A DNA stretch of 64,000 nucleotides from Hominifimenecus microfluidus (GCA_020687485.1 JAJEQR010000012.1:1-64000); one strand, 5' to 3'. Counted from the first letter of the stretch, positions 36,131-45,971 are shown. Numbers and translations are program-made. The notes: generated by a model from the letters alone, not told the origin.

Positions 36131-37613
36131 AGAGCAAAATGCAGATCAGCCCATTGCTGTTGGTGTTCACGATCTTCTGGAGGGCGTGCTGCAGTTTCTG
36201 CTGGCAGTCATCGCTCATATTCCCGGTCTTGGCCTGGATTCCATCGCTCACGATCTGCCCAATCGACTTCCCGAAGATATTCGTCTCCCAGATGTTCCCG
36301 CCCTCACGGCTGCCGGAATCCTGAATATAGCGGATCAGATCCTCTGCCTGCTGCTCACTCCCCACCATCGGCGCAATCTCTGTCTGAATATCCGCCTTAA
36401 TCATGTGAATCGAAGGTGCCAGAGCACGCATACGCACCCCGAAGCGGCTCCCCTGCTTCACCACCTCCGGTTCCTCCAGCTGAATCTCACTCCGATCCGG
36501 GATCACGATACCGTACCCCTTCCCGCGCACCTCCTCAATCGCGCTCTGCACCCGCTCATACTCCGACCGGTGCGCAGAAAGCTCGCGCAAAATATGTATC
36601 AGACCAGCCTCATCCGCGATCGGAATCCCTGCATACTCGCTCAGCACATCATAATAGCAGTGACCTGCCATCACGAACTGATAGCTGACACTCCCGTCCG
36701 CCGCCGACATCTCCTGCCGGGTAATCCGCTCAATCGGCCCTGGCTCCACATCCAGCGAAATTCCTGGAATATCCCGCATCACATCCGCCTGCCGCAGAAT
36801 CTTCCGGCATCTGTCAATCGTCTCCCGCTTCAGCGGATGCTCCGACGGCAGAATCTCCATCCACTCCGGGATATGGAACGATAGGATATGAACCGGAAAC
36901 TCCATCAAAATCTGCCCCAGGATGTTCAGACAGTCCTCCCGTGTCATTTCCTGGCAATTAACCGTCAGCACCGGATGTTCATATTTCTCCTGCAGTTCCC
37001 CGGCAAGAGCTCTCGTCTGAGCCGCTTCCGGATGCGCGGAATTCAGCAGAATCAGAAACGGCTTACCGGATTCCTTTAATTCGCGGACAGTACGCTCCTC
37101 CGCCGCCCGGTAGCCGTCCCGCGGAATATCCCCGAAACTCCCGTCCGCTGTCACTGCAATCCCGATCGTGGAGTGTTCCGCAATCACTTTTCTTGTACCG
37201 ATCTCTGCCGCACGGGTGAACGGAATCTCATAATCGAACCATGGCGTCTTCACCATCCGCTCCTTCCCGTCCTCTTCATGGCCGACTGCTCCGTCCGCCA
37301 TATAGCCCACGCAGTCAATCAGACGGATCTTCGCCCGGCAGTTCTCTCCGAACACCACCTCCGCGCCGTCCTTCGGAATAAACTTTGGCTCCGTCGTCAT
37401 AATTGTACGTCCGGATGCGCTCTGCGGAATCTGGTCGCGGGTTCTCTCCTTATCCGGGGAATCCTCCATGGAGGGAAGCACCAGTTCTTCCAGAAAGCGC
37501 TTGATCATCGTTGATTTTCCGGTTCGCACAGGTCCGGCAACACCCAGATAGATCTCCCCTCCTGTCCGCGCATTGATATCCTTGTATAGATGAAATTCGG
37601 AATTTTTTTCCAT
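36129..37613 (-). CDS. spoIVA: Stage IV sporulation protein A
   Basis: A 494-residue ATPase that polymerises on the forespore surface to form the base layer of the spore coat. It has the TRAFAC-type P-loop GPVRTGKS (27-34), the sequence VRLIDCVGYMADGAVGHEEDG-like segment IRLIDCVGYMADGAVGHEE, and a C-terminal end (SNGLICILL) that in Bacillus contacts the membrane protein SpoVM. It is expressed under sigma-E in Bacillus. The ribosome binding site GGGGGAGG lies inside a hairpin (37621-37656). It follows the der-plsY-gpsA group, a conserved context, but with an extra binding-protein gene inserted. Confidence 0.97.
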   Translation of the reverse strand: MEKNSEFHLYKDINARTGGEIYLGVAGPVRTGKSTMIKRFLEELVLPSMEDSPDKERTRDQIPQSASGRTIMTTEPKFIPKDGAEVVFGENCRAKIRLIDCVGYMADGAVGHEEDGKERMVKTPWFDYEIPFTRAAEIGTRKVIAEHSTIGIAVTADGSFGDIPRDGYRAAEERTVRELKESGKPFLILLNSAHPEAAQTRALAGELQEKYEHPVLTVNCQEMTREDCLNILGQILMEFPVHILSFHIPEWMEILPSEHPLKRETIDRCRKILRQADVMRDIPGISLDVEPGPIERITRQEMSAADGSVSYQFVMAGHCYYDVLSEYAGIPIADEAGLIHILRELSAHRSEYERVQSAIEEVRGKGYGIVIPDRSEIQLEEPEVVKQGSRFGVRMRALAPSIHMIKADIQTEIAPMVGSEQQAEDLIRYIQDSGSREGGNIWETNIFGKSIGQIVSDGIQAKTGNMSDDCQQKLQHALQKIVNTNSNGLICILL

Positions 37614-37620
37614 GAAAAAC

Positions 37621-37656
37621 CTCCCCCGATATACTGCTAAAGTATATGCAGGGGAG
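37621..37656 (-). promoter_or_regulatory. Hairpin covering the spoIVA ribosome binding site
   Basis: CTCCCC with GGGGAG and ATATAC with GTATAT form a two-part stem around a seven-base loop. On the minus strand its distal arm is the spoIVA SD (GGGGGAGG, 37620-37627), followed by TTTTTC and the ATG. It can be read as an intrinsic terminator for the upstream gene or as an SD-masking element for spoIVA. Confidence 0.55.
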
Positions 37657-37726
37657 GAAAAACTGAGACCTTCTTTTTTTAACTATAGAATAAGCAGTAG
37701 CCAATCAACGCTCTGAACCGTTACTC

Positions 37727-40090
37727 TTACTTTAACCTGAGCGTCGCCGCATCTTCCGTCCAGTTATAATAACCGCTCAGCGCCTGGATCGTGGATGCAT
37801 CGATGCGCTCCGCATTGTAGATCACGCCATCCTGGCGCTCATACGCAGGAACCTCAACCGCCTGATCACGCAGCAGCGTATAGATTTGATGATAAGCAGG
37901 AATCCGCTCCTCATACAGAGCGCTACCTCCGGCCAGGCTGGAGAGAAGCTCATCCAATGCCGGTACATTCAGGCCGTAGAAGTTGCTGTTCCCGGTGGAA
38001 TGATAGTAGCTGACCAGCTGCGGCTCCACCGGAGTCGCGCGCTCGCCACACCACAGATCTGCGCTGTGCTCGCTCAGATACCAGACGAACTCGTTCAGAT
38101 CCGTAACTTCCTGGATGTTCATAACAAATCCCAGGGATTCCAGCGTGCTCTTTAAGTTGCTCAATGCGATCGTCATGGCGTTCTCACCGGCAAGATACGG
38201 CGGGATCAACGCGGTGAATTCCATCTTGCCGCCTTCAGGCGCCGCCGTGAATACCCCTGCTTCCGCATCGTAGGTGTAACCGGCTGCTGTCAGATATTCC
38301 ACCGCCGCGGCTCTGGCTGCCGCCGTCCGCTCCTCCGTGGACTGACCCTCGGTATAAATCGGGCTGCCGTCCGCCTTTACAGCGTAAGCTTCACTTCCGC
38401 CCTCAGAGTCACGGCTCACGGCCGCCCAGTTCTCCGTCGTGCAAGAGTAATCGATGACAGCTGCAGAGGCTCCGTAATACTGCTCGCCCAGGTTTGCGCG
38501 GTCAAAGGCGAGAAGCGTCGCAAATGCTTTTCTTAACGCAAGGCTCTGCTCCGAATTGCTGTCCGTGCCGACTTTCATCAAAGAAGCATTGATGCCGAAA
38601 TAATAGTAGCTGTTGTCTCCAACCAGTTCGGTGATGATCTTATCGCCGGAGAGAGAACCGTCATTTGTCTGCTCCAGAGTCGCTGTCTCCTCTTTATTCA
38701 GGGAGATACGCGCCAGATCCACGCTGCCGTTCGTGACAGCAGCCAGGCGTTCGCTCTCATCCATCGGAACCAGCGTCAGATTCGAAATTGCCGGAGCACC
38801 CTTATAGTAGGAGGGATTCGCCGTCAGACGGATTTCTCCGCCGGCGTCCTCCGCCAGCTGGTAAGGTCCCGCCCCGAGAGGCGCCGCCGATTTTTCGCGG
38901 ATGGAAGAAAGATCTCCTCTGGTCAGACCGAACTGGTTATTATCGTAATTATAATTATCCGGATCACCGTAGTAATGCAGCGGGAGAACCACGATATTGC
39001 AGAGGTTGTACAGCTTCTGCGTGCTGTAGCCCAGGCAGTTGATGGAAATCGTGCGGTCATCGACCTTTACGATACCGCTAATGTTCGCAACCTCCGTGCC
39101 TCCGGCTCCGTCCACCTTATTCTGATAGAGCAGGTTCTCCGCGATCTGGCGCACCTTCGCATCGAAATAGCTGGAATCACCCTGATAGTTCTTCGCCAGC
39201 TGCGTATAGTTCATGGAATACAGGTTGATCGTATCTTCCAATACTTCATCCATGGACTTGCCCTCGATATCATAGGAAGCGTCCGCTGAATAGGTGTACA
39301 GCGTCGCGAAGAACTCCTGTGCGGAATTACCATAACCTCGATCCACATAGTTCTGCCAGTTCTCCTCGCACCAGGTACGCTCCTCCTCCAACGTGGGGCG
39401 CGTGATCTGCTCGATAATCGCGTTCTTGAACTCCTCCGTCGGATTGTTCAGCAGCGCAGAGATCTCCTCACTGCTGACAGTAACGCCTGGAGCAGCGCTG
39501 TTATTCTTACGGTAGGCTTCCATGCCAAGGATCTGCTGTTCATCCACGACGTAACCTCCGTCATACGAGGGATCGCAGAGGACATAGTAGGTAAAGATCA
39601 GATCATCCGCTGTCATCGGCGTCCCGTCGCTGAACGTAACGCCATCCCGCAGGCGGATCGTATAGGTAGTCTCGTTCGTATCCGTATCGTAATGAAGCGC
39701 AACCGTGGAGATTCCCTGATAGTCATACTCTGTGCCCTGATAATCCGCCTTCTCATCATCGCCTGCAGTATACAGCACTTCGCCGCTGCGGGAAGTCGCA
39801 AGTAGTGGCTCATAGATCAGGGAGATAATCTCCTGATCACCCTCTGCCTGTGCAAAGGCAGGATTCCATTCTCTCTGAATCTCGCCGATCGCCGCGCGAA
39901 GCGTCGTGCTCTCATCCGGCGCCTCCGTCTCCGATTCCGATTCGGACTCCAGTGCTGTCTCTGCCGGTGCGGAAGTCTCCGCTGCGCTTTCCGTATCAAC
40001 AGCTGCCGTCTCCTCAGATTTCGAGCATCCTGCAAGCAGGGATGCCGCCAGGGAAAGCGACAGCGCAAACGTCAACATTCTGGATTTCAT
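37727..40090 (-). CDS. Oligopeptide/nickel-type ABC substrate-binding lipoprotein (family 5)
   Basis: A 787-residue extracellular solute-binding protein. The signal peptide ends in the lipobox LLAGC, so it is a lipoprotein. A long Glu/Ser/Thr-rich linker follows (about 26-65). The SBP family 5 fold includes YTIRLRDGVTFSDGTPMTADD (near residue 150), LGAGPYQL and LRKAFATLLAFDRANL. It is larger than most members (about 530-600), with an insertion around 200-320. No permease or ATPase genes are adjacent, so it is an orphan. I start at the ATG at 40088-40090; GTG four codons upstream overlaps its own AGGAG. It follows gpsA by 25 nt. Confidence 0.85.
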   Translation of the reverse strand: MKSRMLTFALSLSLAASLLAGCSKSEETAAVDTESAAETSAPAETALESESESETEAPDESTTLRAAIGEIQREWNPAFAQAEGDQEIISLIYEPLLATSRSGEVLYTAGDDEKADYQGTEYDYQGISTVALHYDTDTNETTYTIRLRDGVTFSDGTPMTADDLIFTYYVLCDPSYDGGYVVDEQQILGMEAYRKNNSAAPGVTVSSEEISALLNNPTEEFKNAIIEQITRPTLEEERTWCEENWQNYVDRGYGNSAQEFFATLYTYSADASYDIEGKSMDEVLEDTINLYSMNYTQLAKNYQGDSSYFDAKVRQIAENLLYQNKVDGAGGTEVANISGIVKVDDRTISINCLGYSTQKLYNLCNIVVLPLHYYGDPDNYNYDNNQFGLTRGDLSSIREKSAAPLGAGPYQLAEDAGGEIRLTANPSYYKGAPAISNLTLVPMDESERLAAVTNGSVDLARISLNKEETATLEQTNDGSLSGDKIITELVGDNSYYYFGINASLMKVGTDSNSEQSLALRKAFATLLAFDRANLGEQYYGASAAVIDYSCTTENWAAVSRDSEGGSEAYAVKADGSPIYTEGQSTEERTAAARAAAVEYLTAAGYTYDAEAGVFTAAPEGGKMEFTALIPPYLAGENAMTIALSNLKSTLESLGFVMNIQEVTDLNEFVWYLSEHSADLWCGERATPVEPQLVSYYHSTGNSNFYGLNVPALDELLSSLAGGSALYEERIPAYHQIYTLLRDQAVEVPAYERQDGVIYNAERIDASTIQALSGYYNWTEDAATLRLK

Positions 40091-40115
40091 ACGATATTTC
40101 ACTCCTTTCGTATGA

Positions 40116-41126
40116 TCAGTCCCAGGGAAGGCTAAAATGCTCCTGCGTCCTATCCCTGGTCATCAACTGTCCGACGGCCTGAGCCGCCGGTTTATCTTCA
40201 AAAAGCACCTGGTTCACCTGCTCGATGATCGGCATCGTAATCTGGTACTTCTCCGCCAGCGCGCGTCCAGCCTTGGCGGAATAGACGCCCTCCACGACCA
40301 TCTGCACCTGATCCATGGCCTCCTGCATCGTCGCTCCCTGACCGATCAGTACACCGGCTCTACGGTTGCGGCTGTGCACGCTGGCACAGGTTACGATCAG
40401 GTCGCCGATCCCAGACAATCCATACAGCGTCTCTGCCCGTGCGCCCATCGCAATCCCGAGTCTCGCGATCTCCGCCATGCCGCGGGTAATCAACGCCGCC
40501 TTGGTATTGTCGCCGTAACCGAGTCCATCCGCCATACCGGCAGCAAGAGCAATTACGTTCTTCAGCGATCCACCCAGCTCAATCCCCAGGATATCCGGGC
40601 TGGTATATACACGAAAAACCGGACTCATGAACAGATTCTGTACATACTCCGCCGTCTTCTTCGATAGAGCACCCACCACGCAGGCCGTCGGCATATTCCG
40701 GCTGACTTCCTCCGCATGGCTAGGGCCGGACAGAACCGCCACATCCGCCTGCGGAAGCTCTTCGCGGATCTGCTCCGCCAGTGTGCAGAGTGTGCCCTCT
40801 TCAATGCCCTTGGATACATTCACCACCACCTGATCCTGCCTTACATAAGGCTTCAGGCGGCGGGCAATCGAACGCGTATAGATACTCGCGACCGCAAGAA
40901 CCATAAGGTCGGTTCCCGCGGTTGCCGCCTGCTCCAGATCCCCGGTCAGCGTAATGCTCTCCCGGATCGGAACACCCGGAAGCTTCGCATGCTCCCGGTG
41001 TGCGAGAAGCGGCGCAAGATCCGCCTCTCTGGCAGACCAGACGGTTACGTCATGACCATTCTGATCCAGCAGAATGGCGATCGCCAGTCCCCAGGTACCG
41101 GCGCCGAAAACACTTATTTTCGCCAT
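40116..41126 (-). CDS. gpsA: Glycerol-3-phosphate dehydrogenase [NAD(P)+]
   Basis: This 336-residue enzyme reduces dihydroxyacetone phosphate to sn-glycerol 3-phosphate, the backbone for phospholipids. It has the N-terminal nucleotide motif GAGTWGLAIA (8-17), the VNVSKGIEEGT segment, the catalytic lysine in GGSLKNVIALAAG and GLGYGDNTKAALITRG. An AAGGAG site precedes the ATG. It sits downstream of plsY, the acyltransferase that consumes its product, in the same transcription unit. Confidence 0.97.
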   Translation of the reverse strand: MAKISVFGAGTWGLAIAILLDQNGHDVTVWSAREADLAPLLAHREHAKLPGVPIRESITLTGDLEQAATAGTDLMVLAVASIYTRSIARRLKPYVRQDQVVVNVSKGIEEGTLCTLAEQIREELPQADVAVLSGPSHAEEVSRNMPTACVVGALSKKTAEYVQNLFMSPVFRVYTSPDILGIELGGSLKNVIALAAGMADGLGYGDNTKAALITRGMAEIARLGIAMGARAETLYGLSGIGDLIVTCASVHSRNRRAGVLIGQGATMQEAMDQVQMVVEGVYSAKAGRALAEKYQITMPIIEQVNQVLFEDKPAAQAVGQLMTRDRTQEHFSLPWD

Positions 41127-41197
41127 ATGCTACTCCTTTTTCAGTCTCTGACTCTCATGGTCAGACCTTCAATTTCCCCATTTCTATTCCTTAATTT

Positions 41198-41842
41198 CTA
41201 TTCTTTCTTCTGGCCGATTTTGCTCTCGGTACCAGCGATCAGCCGCTTAATATTGGCGCGATGCCGCCAGTAGGCCATCGCCACGATCAGGAATACCAGG
41301 ACATAGGATTCCAGCAGATGCGCCGGCGTCAGCGCCAGCCGTCCGGTCTGTCCCAGGAAAATCCAGCTAATCATAAAGAGGGCCGTGATCACCAGAGATC
41401 CCAGCGAAACATAGCGGGTGAGCCCCACCGTCAGCGCAAAAGCAATCAGGCAGAGAATCGTGATTCTCCAGTCCATCATCAGAATCAGGCCGGAGGTCAC
41501 GGCAATTCCCTTTCCTCCTTTAAAATTCAGATAAAAAGGAAAATTGTGGCCAAGCACAGCGCCCAGTCCGGCGTACAGCTTGTACAGCGCCGCGCGGTCG
41601 CCGAAGAAATCTCCCTGGTTGAACAGAACCGTGACCAGAAATCCGGCCGCAAGGATCTTCAGGATATCTCCGGCGAACACGATCAGCCCGGCCTTCTTTC
41701 CCAGCACTCGCAGGGCATTCGTCGTACCGGAATTGCCGCTTCCGTACTCACGAATATCAATTCCGTTTATTCTTCCGTAAATATATGCTGTCTGGAACAG
41801 TCCGCAGACATATCCAATCAGCAGACATGCGACTCGTACCAT
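41198..41842 (-). CDS. plsY: Glycerol-3-phosphate acyltransferase PlsY
   Basis: A 214-residue membrane enzyme that transfers acyl groups from acyl-phosphate to glycerol-3-phosphate, the first step in phospholipid synthesis. About five to seven helices are predicted. The three PlsY motifs are visible: IREYGSGNSGTTNALRVLGKKAG, GHNFPFYLNFKGGKGIAV and the later helix-loop near ALTPAHLLESY. I start it at the ATG at 41840-41842, one base after the der stop codon, with AAGGA upstream. Confidence 0.95.
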   Translation of the reverse strand: MVRVACLLIGYVCGLFQTAYIYGRINGIDIREYGSGNSGTTNALRVLGKKAGLIVFAGDILKILAAGFLVTVLFNQGDFFGDRAALYKLYAGLGAVLGHNFPFYLNFKGGKGIAVTSGLILMMDWRITILCLIAFALTVGLTRYVSLGSLVITALFMISWIFLGQTGRLALTPAHLLESYVLVFLIVAMAYWRHRANIKRLIAGTESKIGQKKE

Positions 41843-41843
41843 C

Positions 41844-43172
41844 TTACTGATCCTTCTCTTTCCGCTCACGGATAATGAACTTCAGCGAAGTGCCACGGAA
41901 ACCGAATGCTTCACGAATCTTATTCTCAATATAGCGAGTATAAGAGAAGTGCATCAGCTCCTTGTCGTTGACAAAGATAACGAATGTCGGCGGCTTCACC
42001 GATACCTCGGTGATATAGTACAGCTTCAGGCGCTTGCCTTTATCCGACGGTGGCTGCTGCATGGCAACGGCTTCCGTCATGATCTCGTTCAGAACGCCGG
42101 TCTGTACACGCAGCGTCTGGTTCTCCATAATCATATCGATATACTCATAGAGCTTACCGGTTCTCTGTCCGGTCTCTGCGGAAATGAAGAGGATCTCCGC
42201 ATAGGGCATAAAGGAGAGAACCTCGCGGATCTTGTTCGTGTGTTCCTTCATGGTCTTGTCGTTCTTCTCAACCAGATCCCACTTGTTCACAACAATCAAA
42301 ACGCCTTTGCCCCGCTCATGCGCGATGCCGGCGATCTTGGCATCCTGCTCCGTTACGCCTTCGGAAGCGTCGATCACAACAAGAACAACGTCAGCGCGCT
42401 CCACCGCCGTAACGGCACGGATGATGCTGTAGCGTTCAATCTCTTCCTTGATCTTGTTCTTGCGGCGCAGTCCTGCTGTATCGATGAACACGTACTCTTT
42501 CTTATTGTAGCGAACGGTTGTGTCGATCGCGTCACGGGTCGTGCCTGCCACATCGGATACAATGACACGATTCTCGCCTACCAGGCGGTTTACGATCGAG
42601 GACTTGCCTACATTTGGTTTGCCTACAATGGCAATGCGCGGGCGCTCGTCCTCTTCCTCTTCTTTGGAAGAATTCGGGAAATATTTGCTGACCTCGTCCA
42701 GCATATCGCCGATGCCCAGGCGGGAAGCCGCCGATACCGGAATCGGATCGCCAATGCCCAGGTTGTAGAACTCATAGACATCCGGCATGAACTTGTCGAA
42801 GTTATCAACCTTGTTGACCACCAGAACCACGGGCTTGCCGGATTTGCGCAGCATATCCGCCACCTTGGAATCCGCGTCCACCAGTCCCTGACGTACATCT
42901 GTGATAAAAATGATCACGTCCGCCGTAGCGATCGCGATCTCCGCCTGCTCACGCATCTGGCTTAAGATGATATCCTTACTGTCCGGCTCAATACCGCCGG
43001 TATCGATCAGCGTATAGCTCATATCCAGCCAGGTGCAGTCCGCATAGATGCGGTCACGGGTCACGCCGGGCGTATCCTGTACGATAGAGATACGCTCACC
43101 GGCCAGTACATTAAAAAGCGTTGATTTACCTACATTCGGTCGGCCTACAATAGCCACAATTGGTTTACTCAT
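41844..43172 (-). CDS. der: Ribosome-associated double GTPase Der (EngA)
   Basis: A 442-residue essential GTPase for 50S subunit assembly. It has two GTPase domains (GRPNVGKST at 10-18, GKPNVGKSS at about 184-192), each with DTxG-type switch motifs (DTGGIEP and DTAGLRRK) and NKxD motifs (NKVD and NKWD). The C-terminal KH-like domain ends with [14 protein letters not shown]. An AGGAG site precedes the ATG. Confidence 0.97.
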   Translation of the reverse strand: MSKPIVAIVGRPNVGKSTLFNVLAGERISIVQDTPGVTRDRIYADCTWLDMSYTLIDTGGIEPDSKDIILSQMREQAEIAIATADVIIFITDVRQGLVDADSKVADMLRKSGKPVVLVVNKVDNFDKFMPDVYEFYNLGIGDPIPVSAASRLGIGDMLDEVSKYFPNSSKEEEEDERPRIAIVGKPNVGKSSIVNRLVGENRVIVSDVAGTTRDAIDTTVRYNKKEYVFIDTAGLRRKNKIKEEIERYSIIRAVTAVERADVVLVVIDASEGVTEQDAKIAGIAHERGKGVLIVVNKWDLVEKNDKTMKEHTNKIREVLSFMPYAEILFISAETGQRTGKLYEYIDMIMENQTLRVQTGVLNEIMTEAVAMQQPPSDKGKRLKLYYITEVSVKPPTFVIFVNDKELMHFSYTRYIENKIREAFGFRGTSLKFIIRERKEKDQ

Positions 43173-43217
43173 TCGATCTCCTGTTATCTTCTATTATTTT
43201 TGCTGTAACCATTCCGT

Positions 43218-44579
43218 TTATTCTCTCATTTCATACCCGGGATACTCCGTATCTGCTTCATCCGGTGTGCGTCCAAGCAGTGCATCAAGCAGCTCCTGCC
43301 CACCAGGCTTCACCACCCGCAGAGGAACGCGAAGCTGTTCACACACATCGTCCGTCGTGATATCATCCAGGAATACATTCTCGCCGCTGCGCAGCATATG
43401 TACAGAGATGAGAAGCTCCTCTCCCAGCGTCTGTTCCTTTAACTGCGCAGTCAGATCCTGCCCGGTAATCAGACCAACGACCGTGATCTCCTCACCGAAA
43501 AAGACGTTGCGGATCGGATAGAGATGCACGCGCACATGCGGGAATTTTTCATTCATCTGCCGGATCAACCGTTCCAGATAGGGGGCTGCCAGACGCCCGG
43601 TCGCCAGAGAGATTTCGCGTGTCTCCGTGCTTCCTTTCTCTTCCGCCAGTGCCTGCGTGAACTCATCACAGAGAAGACGAACCGATCCCACACCGTTGTC
43701 CAGCTGCAGATATCCGTCATACCTCTCTTCCTCCGGAAGCTCCCGCTCCGCCAGAATATAGAACTCGTCGCTGGCATGAACAAAATGGAAGCCGAACTCC
43801 TTATATATCTTCTGCTGCCACTTCTCTATGATATCGATCGCCTGCGCCGCACACTCCTTCGAAACCGGCTGCAGCGGATACAGTCCCTCCCGGTAGCGTG
43901 TCAGGCCGACCGGAACCACCGAAAGACTCTGCATCACCGGAAGATAACACGATAACGCACGAATAGTAGCATCCAGCTCCTCCCCGTCGTTGATGCCGGG
44001 ACAGAGGACGATCTGGCCGTTCATCTCAATGCCTGCCTCGTACAGAGTATCAATTTTCTTCAGCGCATCACCCGCAAAGCGGTTATGAAGCATCCGGCAG
44101 CGAAGCTCCGGATTCATCGTATGCACTGAGATATTGATCGGCTCCATCCGGTAGCGAATGATCCGGTTCAGGTCAGACTCACTCATATTCGTAAGTGTCA
44201 CATAGTTTCCCTGAAGAAAGGAAAGGCGGGAATCATCGTCCTTGAAATAAAGGGTCTCCCGCATCCCCGGAGGCATCTGATCGATAAAACAAAACATGCA
44301 CTTATTCCGACAGGAGCGGTAGTCATCCATCAGGCCATTCTCGAAGACAATTCCAAGATCCTCGTCATCATCCTTCTCCACCTCAAAAATAGCTTCGTCT
44401 CCGTCCGCGCCGCGGACCAGAAGCTCCAGATATTCTTCCTGGCACATCAGCCGGTAGTCGAAGACATCCTCAATGGGCTGACCATTAATCTCAAGAATCG
44501 CATCGCCTGGCTCAAGTCCCAGTTCTTCCGCAATGGACCCCGGCTCGGTTTCCTGAATTACATGTACTTTATCCGACAT
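43218..44579 (-). CDS. DUF512 protein with PDZ and radical-SAM-like domains
   Basis: A 453-residue protein of a family conserved next to der in Clostridia. An N-terminal PDZ-like domain (about residues 1-60, IAEELGLEPGDAILEINGQPIEDVFDY) precedes a radical-SAM-type core with CRNKCMFC (Cys 90, 94 and 97) and FIDQMPPGMRETLYFKDDD. The DUF512 C-terminal part contains GVGSVRLLCDEF and LATGRLAAPYLERL. The substrate is unknown. I start it at the ATG at 44577-44579, five bases after GGAGG. It heads the der-plsY-gpsA unit and has a good promoter (44601-44629). Confidence 0.9.
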   Translation of the reverse strand: MSDKVHVIQETEPGSIAEELGLEPGDAILEINGQPIEDVFDYRLMCQEEYLELLVRGADGDEAIFEVEKDDDEDLGIVFENGLMDDYRSCRNKCMFCFIDQMPPGMRETLYFKDDDSRLSFLQGNYVTLTNMSESDLNRIIRYRMEPINISVHTMNPELRCRMLHNRFAGDALKKIDTLYEAGIEMNGQIVLCPGINDGEELDATIRALSCYLPVMQSLSVVPVGLTRYREGLYPLQPVSKECAAQAIDIIEKWQQKIYKEFGFHFVHASDEFYILAERELPEEERYDGYLQLDNGVGSVRLLCDEFTQALAEEKGSTETREISLATGRLAAPYLERLIRQMNEKFPHVRVHLYPIRNVFFGEEITVVGLITGQDLTAQLKEQTLGEELLISVHMLRSGENVFLDDITTDDVCEQLRVPLRVVKPGGQELLDALLGRTPDEADTEYPGYEMRE

Positions 44580-44600
44580 AAAAACCTCCACATGAGCTTC

Positions 44601-44629
44601 ATCATAACATATCTGCCGTCTTTTTGCAA
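44601..44629 (-). promoter_or_regulatory. Promoter of the DUF512-der-plsY-gpsA unit
   Basis: TTGCAA (44624-44629) and TATGAT (44601-44606) lie 17 nt apart on the minus strand, about 22 nt upstream of the DUF512 ATG and just after the prs terminator. The transcript leader would be short. Confidence 0.6.
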
Positions 44630-44648
44630 ACAGGAACGAAAAGCGGGC

Positions 44649-44685
44649 AGAAAAATAGCGGCGTGCCGTCCTGCATGCCGCTATT
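44649..44685 (-). terminator. Terminator of the PRPP synthetase gene
   Basis: AATAGCGGC and GCCGCTATT form a perfect 9-bp stem around a 14-base loop, followed on the minus strand by TTTTT counting the stem end. It lies 14 nt after the prs stop codon. Confidence 0.88.
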
Positions 44686-44698
44686 CCTTATTCATACA

Positions 44699-45877
44699 TT
44701 ACGCGTTATACTTCTTCACCAGAGCCTGGATCTTATCTGTCGCCGACATGATATCGCCGATGGACACATCATGGTTCAGCGTGTTGATAATGGTTGCCAG
44801 ATACTTCGTCATATCCGCTTCCAGGTACCAGGGCTTCTCCAGCAGCTCCGGCTTGCGGTAGTTCAGGTTCGTTGTGATAACGTAATCAAACGTCCCCTCT
44901 TCGTATGCCTTATCAAACGCATCGAAGCCGGCAGTGAACAGACCGAAGGTACAGCATACAATGACGTTCTTCGCCTTACGCTCCTTCAGCTCTCTGGCGG
45001 TATCCAGCATGCTGTCGCCGCTGGCGATCATGTCATCAATGATGACAACCGTCTTGCCCTCAACATCAGAGCCCAGGAACTCATGAGCCACGATCGGATT
45101 CTTGCCGTTCACGATTCGGGTATAATCGCGTCTCTTGTAGAACATACCCATGTCAACACCCAGGAGGTTCGCCAGGTATACGGCACGCCCCATCGCGCCC
45201 TCGTCCGGACTGATGATCATCAGGTTCTCTTTATCCAGTTTCAGACTCTTATCTGCGTTCAACAGTGTCTTCATGAACTGATATACCGCAGAGAAACTGT
45301 CGAAATCATGCTGGGGAATCGCATTCTGTACACGGGGGTCATGCGCATCGAAAGTAATGATGTTCGTTACACCCATGGCTACCAGCTCCTGCAGCGCCAT
45401 GGCGCAGTCCAGAGACTCTCTCTTAGTGCGCTTGTGCTGACGGCTCTCATACAGGAAAGGCATCACAACATTTACACGGCGGGCACTTGTCATGGCCGTC
45501 GAAATGATACGCTTCAGATCCTGATAGTGATCATCCGGAGACATGTGGTGTTCCATGCCGTACATCTTATAGGTCAGGCTGTAATTCGTCACGTCAGAGA
45601 TGATCCACAGATCAGAACCGCGCACGGATTCATTGATCATGCCCTTGGCTTCACCGGAGCCGAAACGGGGACAGGATGCATCCACCAGATAAGAATCCCT
45701 GTCGTAGCCGCGGAACTTTACATTGCTCTCACGTGCCTTCAGGATCTCTTCATCGTTCTTACGAAAAGATACGATGTAATCGTCAACAGTCTTGCCGAAG
45801 TCCCGGCAGTTCTCCATTGCAACGATCTTAAGAGGTGCGATCGGAATTGTATTCTTAAATGTGTAATCTTTTGCCAT
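44699..45877 (-). CDS. prs: Ribose-phosphate pyrophosphokinase, long form
   Basis: This enzyme makes PRPP from ribose 5-phosphate and ATP for nucleotide, histidine and NAD synthesis. The PRPP-binding motif VVIIDDMIASGDSMLD is present, as are the FDAHDP segment and the flexible region with KRRDYTRI. At 392 residues it is about 75 longer than the usual 315-residue class I enzyme, and the N-terminal half is divergent, so its allosteric behaviour may differ. I start it at the ATG at 45875-45877; GGGAGG lies 11 bases upstream. It has its own promoter and terminator, so it is monocistronic. Confidence 0.9.
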   Translation of the reverse strand: MAKDYTFKNTIPIAPLKIVAMENCRDFGKTVDDYIVSFRKNDEEILKARESNVKFRGYDRDSYLVDASCPRFGSGEAKGMINESVRGSDLWIISDVTNYSLTYKMYGMEHHMSPDDHYQDLKRIISTAMTSARRVNVVMPFLYESRQHKRTKRESLDCAMALQELVAMGVTNIITFDAHDPRVQNAIPQHDFDSFSAVYQFMKTLLNADKSLKLDKENLMIISPDEGAMGRAVYLANLLGVDMGMFYKRRDYTRIVNGKNPIVAHEFLGSDVEGKTVVIIDDMIASGDSMLDTARELKERKAKNVIVCCTFGLFTAGFDAFDKAYEEGTFDYVITTNLNYRKPELLEKPWYLEADMTKYLATIINTLNHDVSIGDIMSATDKIQALVKKYNA

Positions 45878-45922
45878 GAGTAAGGAGCCTCCCAATTGTA
45901 ATTCTTATTCTCACAATTATAT

Positions 45923-45951
45923 TTTATATCATTTCTATTATCATTTGGCAA
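45923..45951 (-). promoter_or_regulatory. Promoter of prs
   Basis: TTGCCA (45946-45951) and TATAAA (45923-45928) lie 17 nt apart on the minus strand, in a strongly AT-rich stretch about 46 nt before the ATG. Confidence 0.6.
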
Positions 45952-45971
45952 CCCGGCCAGCGCATCTTTTT

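Noticed and set aside
44624..45883. A 419-codon plus-strand open frame
   Set aside because: It is antisense to prs, covers its promoter and terminator, and has no domain signature.
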